A DNA stretch of 64,000 nucleotides from Reticulitermes lucifugus. Lineage: Eukaryota > Arthropoda > Insecta > Blattodea > Rhinotermitidae. Below, piece after piece: positions 33,388-45,387 of this stretch. How positions within the stretch are numbered: position 1 is the stretch's first letter; every line of letters starts with the position of its first letter. The position numbers and the translations under genes were made by a program. Below the pieces are notes generated by a model. It did no database searches, was not told the DNA's origin, and saw only the letters and a list, made by a program, of their open reading frames with translations. The DNA lies in assembly GCA_026260175.1 (NCBI GenBank), contig JAKCWW010000023.1, positions 96,378-160,377 of the forward strand, in the 5' to 3' direction.

Positions 33388-33702
33388 TTAGCATAGTTTA
33401 ATGTTAGCGCCACTACTCACTCTAGGAATGTCACCTTCCTGCCACACTCTGGAGAATTCTATCTTCAGTGTTTTGCACATACGTTTGTGACCCGCCTCTT
33501 CAGCTTTTATGGTGTCGTCGGCAATGTGGGACATAAGCATGGTCCTTAACACACAACCAGAAGAAAAATAACTGTGGAGAGGTCTGGTGATTTCGGGGGC
33601 CACGTAATCATCTTTCACAAGACGCTTATCACCCAAGTGTGGATGGTTTCTTGTTGAATCCTGTTCGTACTCCCGCCGCCGAAACAGTAATTTCACGTGC
33701 AC
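33388..33702 (-). CDS. Unrecognised 104-codon open frame
   Basis: ATG-started frame with mixed composition rather than the Phe/Ser/Leu skew of low-complexity frames. It includes REYEQDSTRNHPHLGDKRLV and a His/Cys-containing stretch AGHKRMCKTLKIEF. I recognise no domain. No repeat was detected beneath it, no splice sites can be assigned and no neighbour suggests a role. It may be an exon, a decayed mobile-element ORF or chance; chance is not excluded. Confidence 0.2.
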   Translation of the reverse strand: MHVKLLFRRREYEQDSTRNHPHLGDKRLVKDDYVAPEITRPLHSYFSSGCVLRTMLMSHIADDTIKAEEAGHKRMCKTLKIEFSRVWQEGDIPRVSSGANIKLC

Positions 33703-36700
33703 AACAGATCTTTTCCATCAAAATTTTACATACAAGACTTTGTCAGGTCTGGAAGACATTTTGCAATTCTGAAGAATGTAGCCCTGTTTAGCTGCCAAAA
33801 TGCAGAGTGAGATTAAAAATATGAATTAAGACTTTCTGATTTGGTCTTTCCAATCGATATATATTTCAACTACATACGAAACTCGACCTGAAGAACATAA
33901 AATCCTCACTTCTGAAAAATTATTTATGAATCATCTTACCATCAATTCTGAGCTACTGACAAATATAAATGTATAAAGACGTAAAAATCCAAATGAAGAA
34001 ACTGCCCTCTTGCTAGTGAATATGTGTGTGGAACAAGTTCATCAGAAAGTATGTAGAGTTGTGAAACGTAACCTATTATTTAAGAATGAAGGACAGATAT
34101 TTAAAGTAAGTAATCACGGAATTATTTGCACCCAGATATATTAAGATAAATGTTGAAGAATTAAATGACAATGTAGTTTGTGATTAGTGATTAGTTTATA
34201 TTTCTCAATAGTGCAACCTCAGTAACGTTAAAAAGATTTCGATTTATTCAGGATGAGGAAACAAGAAATATACACAGAATTATTACTGAAGTTGAAATAA
34301 TAAAAGACTGTGCAATAAATACAGCCCCATGAAATAATTTTCTAGGACGTGAACACTACTGAAACGCCTCACGATCGTATTTCATGGCAGGATAACTTAT
34401 CGTAATGTTAAATCACCTTGCTCTACTTAGGTTACTTACTTAGAGCCGTAACTGTACCCACATAAGTGCAAAATTATTCTTATGTCACGTTTGATATTCA
34501 AAACCTCCTACATATTTGGTACTACGGTAAATATGGCAAATAATAGAGATTAAATGAAACAGCCAGTAACAAACAATAAGCATTTTAGCAGTCTATTACA
34601 GTATACATCCAAGTCCCTAATAATAACATGTAAACATAAAATTCAGCCTGTTTATTTGTATCGATCGTATCAGTTATGTGTCCACTATACTTTATTATTT
34701 TATACTATCACCTTATGACATAAACAACATTCAATTGTGCCCAATACTTCTACCTGATACACCACCCCATCGTGTTCCTACCTCCTGGATTCACAGAATG
34801 GCAGATAACTTCTCACGCCATCCATTTCATACCTCACTGTAAATACCCACAGGTAAGGCACTCAATCTCCCTCTCAATGAGTAAGATAAGTTAAGTCGAT
34901 TTCCATGTAAACCCTCCGGCTCATAACTCTTTATTTGCATCCCTGCTACGTCTTTGAACTAAAGGGCTCAATCTCCAGATTTCATCTTACCCAGTTCCTT
35001 CACACACAGAAACCAATTTTTTTTCCTACGCGTGAATTCTTAAGGAATTGAAAGATGCAGAGAAATTCAGATCTAGATGCCCTTGTGGTCCTAAAAATAG
35101 ATCTTATCCGACGAAAGAACAGTTATCCTCATAGGTCTGCCATTAATCCATGTGTGTTCTTCAGGCAGATGAAAGGAACAGGTAAAATTTACTTGATTCT
35201 TTCATAGAATCAATCTTGGTGACAAGAATAAACGCCAATCATAGAAGCGCTACCGACTTAGAAAGCTTACGGATATATTAGCTAATAGCATGTGACCAAC
35301 AGTCTTGGTTGACATAAAACTTGTGAATAAGAGAAATTCCATTTGCAGTAATAAAGTTTCATTTGGGTCCTGCTAAGAGTACGATATCTATATTTCTTAC
35401 ATCTATGGGCATGAAACAAAATAATTTTTCAGAAATAGTAGAGTATTTGTTCCGGCAGCAGCAGGAACATTCCACGCCTTTTGTGGAATTAAAGCTTTAT
35501 TGCCATTTTGACAACAGGCCGCTATGGGAACCCACCTGAACCATGTAAATCCAGTTCACACGCCCTTACCCTACTTTCTTAAGATAAGTATAATCAACCC
35601 TGCTCTGCCACGTACAAACTTGGTCTCCTAAATGGTCTCTTATATTAACATCGCTGGCCAAATTTTATATGCATTATTTCTCATCGCTTAGGAGAGTATC
35701 TCGTCCCTCCTTTATATCATCACCCTTATATTATCAGGCGAGTAGTAAGGATTATAAGGTGTGGTGAATTTTTCTCTTCTTTACCTTTACTTAAATTCCG
35801 TTTGATCGAAATATGTATCGTCAATGGATTATCACTGTAGGCACTTCTTCCGAATTGGAAAAATTAACTAGTCCTATATGAAATAGTGTAATGCTGGTGA
35901 AGGTACAGAGCATGGGATGTAACGTTTTCAGCGTGGGTAGTACCATCCGCTGTGTAACCAAGCGTCAGCAGGAGGCCCGTTCCCTAAGCCAGCTCGCTGG
36001 AGCATTTGATGCCCATTGAATCTCGCACGGAAATAATTAAACTCAGCAGAGAACCACGTCAGGTAGAAATTAATATAAAACTGCTAGTACAGACGAAAAC
36101 AAGAGAACGTAATCACTGAGCTGAGAAAAGAGGGCGAATAAATAGTATCAAAGTTCTTTACTGCAATCATCTATGAGTGAAATATGTACACAAAAATCAT
36201 AACTTAAGACACGAACATGGCTGCCTCACAATTAAAAATTTGTATAACTTTCAGAAACCACCAATTTAATGAAGATCTTGTCACTTCTAAAACATCACGA
36301 CAGTCATACGTATTTAACATAAACAAATCATAATATATTTACTACATACACGTATATTACCAGCCAGGAAAAAACACAAATAATACTTCGGGTGGAAGAC
36401 GCAACCCGTATAGGGGTAAAACGTTACGCAAAAATTCTGAAATGTTTCTCTCAAGATACTGAAGACAACTTACACTTCTCTCTTGCAGAGTTTAAATATA
36501 TTCTACTTTCTAGAACTAATTCATGAAGTGCCTATACATGAGATGATAAATCAGTAAAAAATGCCTTTCCTGTTCGTCACACAAAATGAATTTGAAAATC
36601 TTACACAGAAAAATACTTGTAAGATTTACTCTCTCCTCATGTTCAGTGCTGACAGATGTAAATAAATTCCTGTCCTTTTAAATTAAGATTTAAAAAACTC

Positions 36701-37439
36701 CACACCAGAGTCCTTTTCGTGAAGCTGCTCAAGAAATTACCCGCCTTTTGTGCAATCATATCCATAGAATTCCAAACTGAACTCCGTACAAAGCCAGTAG
36801 AATACAGCACACAATATTTCTTTTTATTTCCCCATGATCCACTTCAGTATTCCCCTCCAATCTAAATGCATGCATCTTAAGTGACTTCTAAATTTCACAT
36901 ACAGACGCTCTCATACTTAAGCAATAGTTACGTTGCGGAAGTTCTGGCGCAAGTCTAATTTTGCGCAAATCAAAATTGAATACACACATGGTCAAATACA
37001 TGTGTATATAAAAAGGAATCCAGTTGAACATCTGAATTCCGACACAGTGGAAAATTATCGGACGCAGTATGACCGCCCCGCTGCCTGTGTTATCGCCCGG
37101 CAATATTATTCCGCCGCCTTCGTCTCATTGCGCTTTCATTCCCGCAAGGAAAAACTCGGCGCACGTTTCAAAGATGCTATTTCTTTTACCTTTAAAAAAC
37201 TGCCTAAGTCTGAAATTGCGTAACTTGAAATTGCGTACGTCGGGGAGTGTCTATAGTCGTGCTAAAATTGTGTACGTATTTAGCATGCCCTCATGCGTGC
37301 TACATATTCCACCAATCTACAAACATTAAAGTTATGACTTATGCGTAGTAGACAAATTTAGATACGACGACAGAATAAAATCTTCAGAAAATTAAAGAAA
37401 GGCTACGTTATCCGCTGCACAGCATACAACCCTTCATAT
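33703..37439. other. Long unrecognised AT-rich stretch
   Basis: 3.7 kb without an assignable gene or repeat. A slightly GC-richer patch at 35915-36020 has no frame. Opposed frames at 36888-37329 overlap with no motif. Confidence 0.45.
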
Positions 37440-37650
37440 ACGACTAAACATGAAACCCGAACTCTTCCCCGCGGAACGATAGAAATGACGGTACGACGAC
37501 GAAGAAGACGTAAGCAGCTACTGGGTGATCTTAAGGAAACCACAACATACTGGAAATTGAAAGAGAAAGCACTAGAATGCACTCTATGGAGAACTCGGTT
37601 TGGATGAGGCTATGGACCTGTCGTAAGACAGGCTACGAAATGAATGATTC
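37440..37650 (+). mobile_element. LINE C-terminal relic of a second type
   Basis: From about 37497 the plus strand reads RRRRKQLLGDLKETTTYWKL, KEKALECTLWRTRFG, stop, GYGPVVRQATK, stop. RRGRRRKQLLDDLKE-x-YWKLKEEALDRTLWRTRFGRGYGPVVRQ is a block I know as widespread in insect genomes, at the C-terminus of a retroelement polyprotein. One internal stop (FG-stop-GYG) inactivates it. Assignment to a LINE clade is uncertain. Confidence 0.65.
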
Positions 37651-39871
37651 TTCCCCGCAGTTTTAAACACTTGACAGTACTGAGTCTCAAAGTCAATGGC
37701 CAGGATCACAGGCTGGCCACAGTGCTGTGGAATGAAATGAAAAAACGAGAAAACGTCTTGAAACTGCTGCTGACTCGTTATGTTGTGTACAAAAACAGAA
37801 ATATACAATATCGTTGACACACATCTCTTCCTCACCCACAAGCACAAAACAACAGAGAGAGGATAAACATGTATGACATCCAGTCCGTGCCTGCTCATCA
37901 ATATAACAAGTTCAAACAAAAAAGAGAGGCAATGGGGGAAAAGAAGACGAAAGAACTGATCCTAAAAATATGAGACTAAATTATTCACTCCACTACCCTG
38001 TCGAAACTGTCCTTTAAAGGCTAATAGCATAACAAGGTCAGTAAAGACGAAAGACGCAGTTGTCCCTGTCCCTCAGAAAGTGGTCTGTTTACCGCGCCGG
38101 TAGCTACACCACCGGAAGAAGAGGCCTGCTACCCAACTGACAGCAGGCCGGGCGGGTTCCTGAGCCGGTCTGAGCTCTTTTGAGAAGAGAAAATTCTCTT
38201 ACTCCTCCCGAGAATCGAAATTCTTTTTTCTCGGCTATCTAATCCGTAGCCCAACCAATATGCCGAATGAGATATCTCGGCTTATTAGCCAGAGAAGCAG
38301 AGTAAGTAAACTGCATAGGTTAGGTTCTCATGGCGGCGAAAACGAAGATTGCTGTCTTCTCTGATCCTGTTTGCTGAAAGTTGCCATTCTTACTGCAAGC
38401 TACAGCAACGTCCAAGGCTCACACAAAGAAGGAGCTGATGATGATACGGAAACACAGGATGGAAGAAAAGTTTAGGGGCTCTGGGGAATGGCGAAGAAAA
38501 GTTTTTCTTGGCGTTGAAAGAAAGGTGTGTATCTGTGTGGGAAGAGGACTGAAGTTCTTCCGTAAGGTACACCGAAGCCCTGGTGAGCCAAGATAGAATG
38601 TTATAGACATAGCACTAAATTTTATTTTCTGCTATAGCAGAGTAGAAATGTGGAGGGGCGTGGGAGAGATAGGGAAAAAACTTTTATCTGTTCATGACCC
38701 CAAAAACTCTGTTGGTTACGAGAGAAGACACTCCTAACACCCCCCCCCGTCCGTGCTACAGCGTGGCCGAACGGCGTTGTTCATTTTTCTTCTCTTTCCT
38801 CTATAGTGAAGAGGGGAAAGAGTTTGTTTTAGTAAAAATGGAGGTCGGAAGAAAGACGTGTGGCGCCTCTAGTGGCCAAAACACATAGGGAGCAATCGCT
38901 CATCGGCTACACAAGGTACATCCACTGCCATTTTAGAGACTCCCAGCTCTCAACTTTCCTCCCCAAACGCAAGGTAAAAGAAAATGAGAGCCAAAACAAG
39001 AATGACAAGGGTGTAATGTAAAAAATGGACGGCAGCTATTTACTGTTGAAGTTTTGTAATTTGTTTCCTTCTTTAAGACAACTTGCTTCTCACTGCTCAT
39101 GTATCAGACTGCACATAATATAATTTGGTTCATTTACTTTCATTCCTTACTTCGTTTCTTGTAAACTGAAGACCAATATCAACTGTTTGTGTGTCATGTT
39201 ACCAGCCTCCACCTAGGCTTTGTTACGAAGGCAAGACACAAAGATGCGTAGTTCCATGAGATTAAGAGTGATTACACAGATGGTCTATGCGACCAGCTGT
39301 AGTAGTTAAGCTGGTATGAACATCAAAGCCCCTCAGCAAAACCACGATTGTAATGTATTTGTACTTAAAACTGGAGTGCTTTTAGGAACGAGGAAGTAGT
39401 CCTCACCAGCAACAAAATTACGGGGCAAGCACTTAGCGTATTTCGACTTCAAAAATTCAAACTGACACTTCATTTCCTCGGAAATCCCTGGCATATTTCT
39501 TTCGATTCGTATTGATGTCGGAATTTCGCTTTTCAGTTTACAGCCATTCTTTTCGATTGTACGAGTATGTCCAAAACATTCATCACAGTTTTAATTATCT
39601 TATCACTGCCAGTTTTAACAGTTGTTTTATAACATCTTCATGACGTCCGAGAACCGTTCTGAGAAAACTCATTTCCGCCGTCGCCATACTTCTCTTATGT
39701 TCTTTCTTTGACACTGAATACTTGAATCCATACACGCATGACTAATACCGCATATACACGTATTTTAGTTAGGTTTCACCTTCATATTTCTCTAGTAGTG
39801 CTTTCCATAGTTTTACAGGACTGGTGAAGTGTACGTAGTTTCATATTGAAGTACTCGTAAATGACATCTAC
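37651..39871. other. Unrecognised stretch with GC-richer islands
   Basis: 38060-38340 is more GC-rich (GCGCCGGTAGCTACACCACC, GGCCGGGCGGG) and ends ATGGCGGCGAAAACGAAGA before an early stop. 38381-38596 is an open plus frame of 71 codons rich in Lys and Arg. A run of nine C lies at about 38741-38749. I cannot assign a gene. The minus frame at 37584-37919 lies antisense to the LINE flank. Confidence 0.35.
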
Positions 39872-40064
39872 AGTCTTCTGGGATATTACGCAGCGTTGAG
39901 TGGTAATTCTGTACCGACGTTTCGGGACAACATATCAGTCCAATATTCAAAAGTCAAGAAATCCAAGACGTCTTGGGTTTCTGACCCTTGAAGACGGGAC
40001 CGATAGATTGTCCCGAAACGTCGGCATAGAATTACCACTCAACGCTGTGTAATATTCCAGAAGA
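39872..40064. mobile_element. Fold-back element of the CTTCTGGGATATTACGC family, copy 2
   Basis: Left arm CTTCTGGGATATTACGCAGC onwards (from 39875), right arm ending with the complement near 40063. The arms share GTTGAGTGGTAATTCT and ACCGACGTTTCGGGACAA and are about 70-80 bp long. They are better conserved than copy 1 at 11155. A hammerhead-like core lies at 39985-40024. No protein. Confidence 0.82.
39985..40024 (+). ncRNA. Hammerhead-like motif in fold-back copy 2
   Basis: CCC (39985-39987), TTGAAGA (CTGANGA with the first C as T), one C, a perfect GGGAC/GTCCC hairpin (39996-40014), GAA, ACGT, C, then GG. ACGT-C creates the GUC triplet favoured at hammerhead cleavage sites. Stem I pairs at only two positions here. 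ACGT is too short to close stem III within one strand, so any activity might need a dimer. Speculative. Confidence 0.3.
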
Positions 40065-40405
40065 GCGCAGATCCCAAGCCTAGAAACTGTCACAGGGCCT
40101 ACTTACCGCGGTTCATAACGTTTCTTCTTCAAATATCAAATTGAAATTCATGAGACAATGATATAACGACAAACAGAACAAAAAATTCGGAATGGAAATA
40201 CGGCTTATTAAATATTGGTCTACCACACAGTGAGAGAGAGAATATAAAATGAGCGAGAGAGAAATAAATGAATGATTGGGTGAGAGCAGCCTATCACCGC
40301 GACGAAGGGTAAGCGCAGGAACTGCCGACTACTAGCATCAACCCTGATGTTGCACCAGAGACAAAGGAAAAGGAATAAGATGAAAAAACTGAGTTACGCA
40401 GAAAG

Positions 40406-40487
40406 AAAAGTCGTGATCACGCGTGTGGGGACTGAGAATCGCCATAAAAGTCGTGATCACGCGTGTGAGGACTGAGAATCGCCACAA
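40406..40487. repeat. Two tandem copies of a 40-bp unit
   Basis: AAAGTCGTGATCACGCGTGT begins at 40408 and again at 40448, each followed by ACTGAGAATCGCCA. One internal difference (GGGG/GAGG). TGATCA and ACGCGT palindromes sit in each unit. Confidence 0.9.
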
Positions 40488-41339
40488 ATGTCGCCGTTTA
40501 TAAAAGAGAAATGAATTCGTTCCATTGATCGCGTTAAAGGTGCCTTAACGGTCCTCAAACCAATACATTAAATACATGAAGTGTTTAGACCCACTTATAA
40601 TGGTGAGTCCACATCGGTCAGTCAGTCTTTATCTTACGACATCCTTACAGTTTACTGGCCAAACAATTGGAGTTAAAATTATGCGCCTGGTATGATCAGA
40701 ACGAAGTCTTAGAATTTGGTCATAAAATACATTTTCTTCTTCAGAAACTATCACTGCCGGGATTATTATTAGCATGATATTTATTTATTTATTTACTACA
40801 TACATGTGAAGTGCTCAAAGTGAAATCACTTTCCCCAGGTTATTCTTAAAACAAACTGCAGGCCAACCAAAATAATTGGTTTGTCTATTTAGTAAGATAA
40901 TATTATAATTACGCAGTACAGTCCATTTCGACAAATTGTTTATTTACCGCTATGGAACGGCAGAGTAATTCTGCTTTGTTCGAAAATTTACATTTTTTTC
41001 ATTGTTAGTTTGTTGAAAATTCATCCCGCAAGCTTAAAATAACACTGAACAAGATAGGCAATGTACGCACAACGTAATGCTGAGGCGCGTTCGCATAACC
41101 ATTGTTGCCGTGGAAAAGCAATGACTATTACATATTCTAAGCGTGTGTCTGTAGCCTTAATTATTCAGAATACAAAGCGCATGCGCCTTATCATATTGTA
41201 ATCTGTAGCCTTTCCGGCTGTACAGCATTTTCCATATCATCTCACAGGCGGAACGATTTTCGGAAAAAAAGGTATTGAACATAAAATGTTCTTATTTTCT
41301 CTAAAACTTTACCTCTAACATTTTTCATTCTAAGAAGAA
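40488..41339. other. Unrecognised stretch
   Basis: Nothing supported. Confidence 0.4.
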
Positions 41340-41660
41340 TTGAGCGAGATATATGTACATAGGTCTTCAAGTAAAGTACCTGTTGTTCTTGTCAGATTTT
41401 AATGAAAGTTGAATTGTCTAAACAGATTTTCCAAAAATACTCAAATATCAAATTTCATGAAAATCCGTCCAGTGGGAGCCGAGTTGTTTGATGCGAGCGG
41501 ACGGACAGACAGACAGACAGACAGGCAGGCAGACAGACAGAACTGACAAAGCTAACAGTCGCTTTTCGCAATTTTGCGAACGCGCCTAAGAACGAGACGA
41601 TGTTAGGACGGCATAATTTTCTATATAAATATAAGATGCTCTTTTCTGTAAGCGTTATCA
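41340..41660 (+). repeat. Interspersed repeat family R, copy 3, with a GACA microsatellite
   Basis: Aligns with 25600-25870: AAGTAAAGTACCTGTTGTTC, TTTCATGAAAATCCGTCC, AGTGGGAGCC, GCTAACAGTCGCTTTTCGC and GCGCCTAAGAACG. At 41507-41541 the segment equivalent to GACAGATAGACGGGCAGACG is expanded into about eight GACA/GGCA units, which accounts for the Cys/Leu/Ser/Val-rich minus-strand frame. Confidence 0.7.
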
Positions 41661-42430
41661 TAAGAAGTGCATCAAACTAACGCATAATGGAGAGGTCATG
41701 TCTATCCGCGTCCTTTGTCTACAAATCTACGATGCATAATCCAGAATTTCGGATAAACTACAGACAAATGAGCTACATGCATGTGTTGTGGGGCGGGGAG
41801 TGGGGGGATTATTCACAGGTGTGTTAGCTTGTAATACTATCTGCACTTCCCTGGGAACTCAGCTGAAAATCAATATGCCAGGATAAATACAAAATAGAGG
41901 ACTTGAGATGTAGTAGTTATAGAACTCTATTTGAAAAGAAGAAACCAATGCACGAAACCTTTAAAACCCGTGGTATACAAAGTGTACTCATTGGAAACCT
42001 AGGACTTCACAGGCGACTTTCATGGGTTCCGCATGCATATTTTCTTTTAATAAAATCAGTAAATATAATTTGGGTACTTTTCAATTGCTCTCATTTGTTT
42101 TCCTCCCCATGTTTATGCATAATCGGCGCTCAGTCTATTTTAAATTCAAATCATCAATAAAAATTTTAATATAGGGACTAAATATTTCATTTATTTAAAT
42201 AAAATGGTGTGTTCTAAAACGTTTTATTTCATGTTCGCAGCCACAAAATGTACTTTTAGCTCACAGAATTTCCGCGAAGATACATACTCTTGTCACAACA
42301 GTTACCCTATGTTCAGAATTTGAAGACCACAGCTTTAAAATACGACAATTTTATTTTGTAACATAAATTCCAGGTGTCTTAGCTGTTTGCATTCTCGGTA
42401 CCCCTAGCAGCTTTACGTTGTTTGTATCCA
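41661..42430. other. Unrecognised stretch with a G-rich patch
   Basis: GGGGCGGGGAGTGGGGGG at 41790-41808 is G-rich but has only three long G tracts. Otherwise nothing. Confidence 0.4.
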
Positions 42431-42597
42431 NNNNNNNNNNNNNNNNNNNNNNNNNNNNNNNNNNNNNNNNNNNNNNNNNNNNNNNNNNNNNNNNNNNNNN
42501 NNNNNNNNNNNNNNNNNNNNNNNNNNNNNNNNNNNNNNNNNNNNNNNNNNNNNNNNNNNNNNNNNNNNNNNNNNNNNNNNNNNNNNNNNNNNNNNNN
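42431..42597. other. Assembly gap
   Basis: 167 N, lying at the edge of a fold-back element. Confidence 0.99.
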
Positions 42598-42652
42598 CCG
42601 CGTAATATCCCAGAAGAGCGCAGATCTCATCAACATCGCGGCGGAAGCCTGA
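42598..42652. mobile_element. Fold-back element of the CTTCTGGGATATTACGC family, partial copy 3
   Basis: CGCGTAATATCCCAGAAGAG, then CGCAGATC and GGCGGAAGCCT, match the right end of copy 2 and the complement of the left end of copy 1 (AGGCTTCCGTGGCGC at about 11135). The remainder is in the adjacent gap. Confidence 0.65.
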
Positions 42653-43649
42653 AATCAATTCTTAATCTGCTTTTTACTGCCGCACATTTATACATAATCC
42701 CCGTAATACTGTTTCCTCTTTATATTTACTTGTAATAATATTATTTTAACTGTAATATGATCAGTACTTTCAGTTAAGTCAACTGATCTACATAAAATGT
42801 ATTATATTTCATATTTAAATATTTTATTACTTTACTTAAGAAGACATTTCAACTACTTCATTGTCTAAAATCACATACATATATATTTCGTATTTTATCT
42901 GCTTTACTTTCTTTTTATTTTAGACTTAATATGTAATAGTCTTGAGTACCTTCCTGCGATATTGGTGTTATGCCTGAAGATGGCTGTTTAACCGAAACAT
43001 ATTGAAGTGTAAATAGACATCTCACGCAAATGTTTGTAACTGATGCATTTATATGTTACATGAATAAAGCTACGGTAGGAAATCTTCGTATAATCAAAAA
43101 TCAATTCAATATGGAGCTTGTGATGCATCGTGTAACACAGGTTTCTGTGAATATGAAATAAAACACATCCTCCACATATCCACACATGAAGGCCAACGGT
43201 GTTATAACTGCAGCTGTCAATATCCACGTGATGGATGGGTTCATGTACACTGAAGAAGGCATGTAAATATAAAACCCGCAAACATCATATCCTATGCCAT
43301 ATTTTACTATACAACAGGAGGCGATTCTACTTGCAATTCATTAAAAATAAACAAACTTAATGGAAAATTTAACTCAAAAAGCAGGTTTATATTCTGTCTG
43401 CTTTACATTAGTCACTATGTGCAATGCGAAAATGTTTACGTATAATTATACGTGATGGTCCGGTAACTTTGTCAGAAGTACTCGTGACTGTTATGGTGGC
43501 ACCATTACTATTCACGACTGTAACTGGAATCCTGCAAGCGAAGGAAGGCCTATGCTATATATGTAGCCACACCCCACCGAGGCTAAATCAATGGCAGGAG
43601 AGGACTAAGAAATTTGACATGTCACATGACTAAAGCAGCTGTAAGAAAT
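42653..43649. other. Unrecognised stretch with a weak hammerhead-like core
   Basis: At 42971-42997 CCTGAAGATGGCTGTTTAAC and CGAAACATATTG repeat the CTGANGA, hairpin, GAA order, but the flanking bases do not pair into stem I. Frames at 42988-43281 and 43424-43633 have no motif. Confidence 0.4.
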
Positions 43650-43815
43650 GAGGGCGATAGTGTGTGCGTACAGTTTAAATGCGTGAGTGTGGGTAGAAGT
43701 GCGTCAGTGTGAGAGCGTGAGCGCGTCAGTGCTTTATAGCGCGTCAATAAGAGGGAAGAGAGTCAGTAATGTGTAAATGCGTCAAGAGGTAAGTTAGTGA
43801 ATGTGCGTAAAGCCG
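43650..43815. repeat. Cryptic GCGTCAGTG-type tandem tract
   Basis: Irregular repeats of GCGT(G/C)AGTG, GCGTCAGTGC, GCGTCAATA, GAGTCAGTAA and GCGTCAAGAG with uneven spacing, suggesting an old decayed minisatellite. Confidence 0.6.
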
Positions 43816-45387
43816 AATGTGGCGCTTTAGCAGCTACAGAAGTATTTTTAAAAGTGATGAGCTGTAATGAACTTCGTAAATAGTGAAAATTGTGGGACAA
43901 GGCATAAGTTCTAAATTAGCCAATTTAGTTCACCTTATAATGAATTACATTACACTTTCGGCAGATAAATGTAGTTTTACCCCTAATATATCATATAAAT
44001 ATATTATAAATTTTCTAGCTTTTATGCATATACTTCTACTCAGTAAAAAATATGCCTCTAGGTTAATTTGGGTCTCGACATAAACACGAATCCTTTAAAC
44101 ATAAACAACCTTTAAAATTTTAAATGCCAGTTTTCTGCATAACCACACACATTGTGTTAAGAACGCCTCTCTCATTTTCACGATACGATTATCATGTTCT
44201 TAGAAGTTCACAGATGGTGCTCATGATATATATAAAATCAATTCCGTCGAGTAACTCATCCTCACCTCAGAGTAACCCCACCAAGTCACCCTTTGTTTTT
44301 ATTTCCCCTCTATTTCTTTTGTTCAATCTAGGTCCAATGCTATACGAAGAGTAATCCCAAATTCACTTAAGCTGTCACATGTTACAAGCCTCCAAGCTGT
44401 ATATACCCTGCTCGTATATACATAATGGAACTTAAAAGGAAAGAGAATATGGACGAAAATAAAAAGCAACCTGAAATATAATGTAAATTGAAATAGAAAG
44501 GAGGGGCTGGGTAAGAAAGAAAGGAAGAGACACGCAGAATTTAAATTTGGATACAAAATGACATGCAGGATTCTTTTGAAACTCTTTCAATTTGTTAAAA
44601 AGCGTGAAGAGACTCCAACGTATAGCTTCGAGGCAAGGTATAAATTAAATCAGTATCACATAGTCTGGAAAAGTGACGCATGCTTAGCTGTAAAAGATAT
44701 TCAGATAACAGGTAATGTGCTCAAAGAGCATAGTCAGATATAATTGTTTCGCACACTTTCTTGTCTTCTTTCCACACACACACACACACAGAACAGCAAC
44801 AAAAACTATCATTGCATAAGTCTCATGATTTGAGTCCCATATACAGAGTGTGCTAAAAGCCGCTTTAACAAGATTACGCTCACGTTTCAGCGATACACTA
44901 TTTATAACTAACATACACATCGAAGACACAACAGCAGATAGAAATAACAGCTAATGTAACCAACGTTTTGCCCACTGTTGCAAATAAAAAAAACTGAATG
45001 AAAGTGAAAACAATCACAAGTACGACACTATTAGTGTAAAGTGTCTTTCACGACAACCTGTACATTACTATAGGCAATAGAGTCTACAGAGTACGACATC
45101 AGTCCAAATATTCTTCTTACTTTCAAGTCAAAGAAAGCGATAAAGATAAAATCTTGCAATGAAGAATGTTGCAATTTTTGGCAGATGACAGAAGAAGGTC
45201 GACGCTTTTCAACACGATTTGTACAGTTCCTGTTGATTAGCATACACTCCATAAAAAGGTCTAAAGATGAGCAACAATTTACAGTTTTTCATTCTTTGCT
45301 ATTTATTACAGATCAGGGAAGTGTGATGTGAGCATCCCGAAATTTATTGACGGTTTTTGTGTTAACTAAGAAAACACAGCAGAGTCC
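43816..45387. other. Unrecognised stretch
   Basis: AT-rich, with a (CA)9 microsatellite at 44773-44790. Several 60-80 codon frames on both strands without motifs. Confidence 0.4.

Noticed and set aside
38300-38600. First exon of a host gene starting ATGGCGGCGAAAAC at about 38330
   Set aside because: The frame stops after about 15 codons, no splice donor can be defended and the Lys/Arg-rich frame at 38381 has no motif.
41790-41808. G-quadruplex
   Set aside because: Only three long G tracts; a fourth is lacking within a reasonable loop length.
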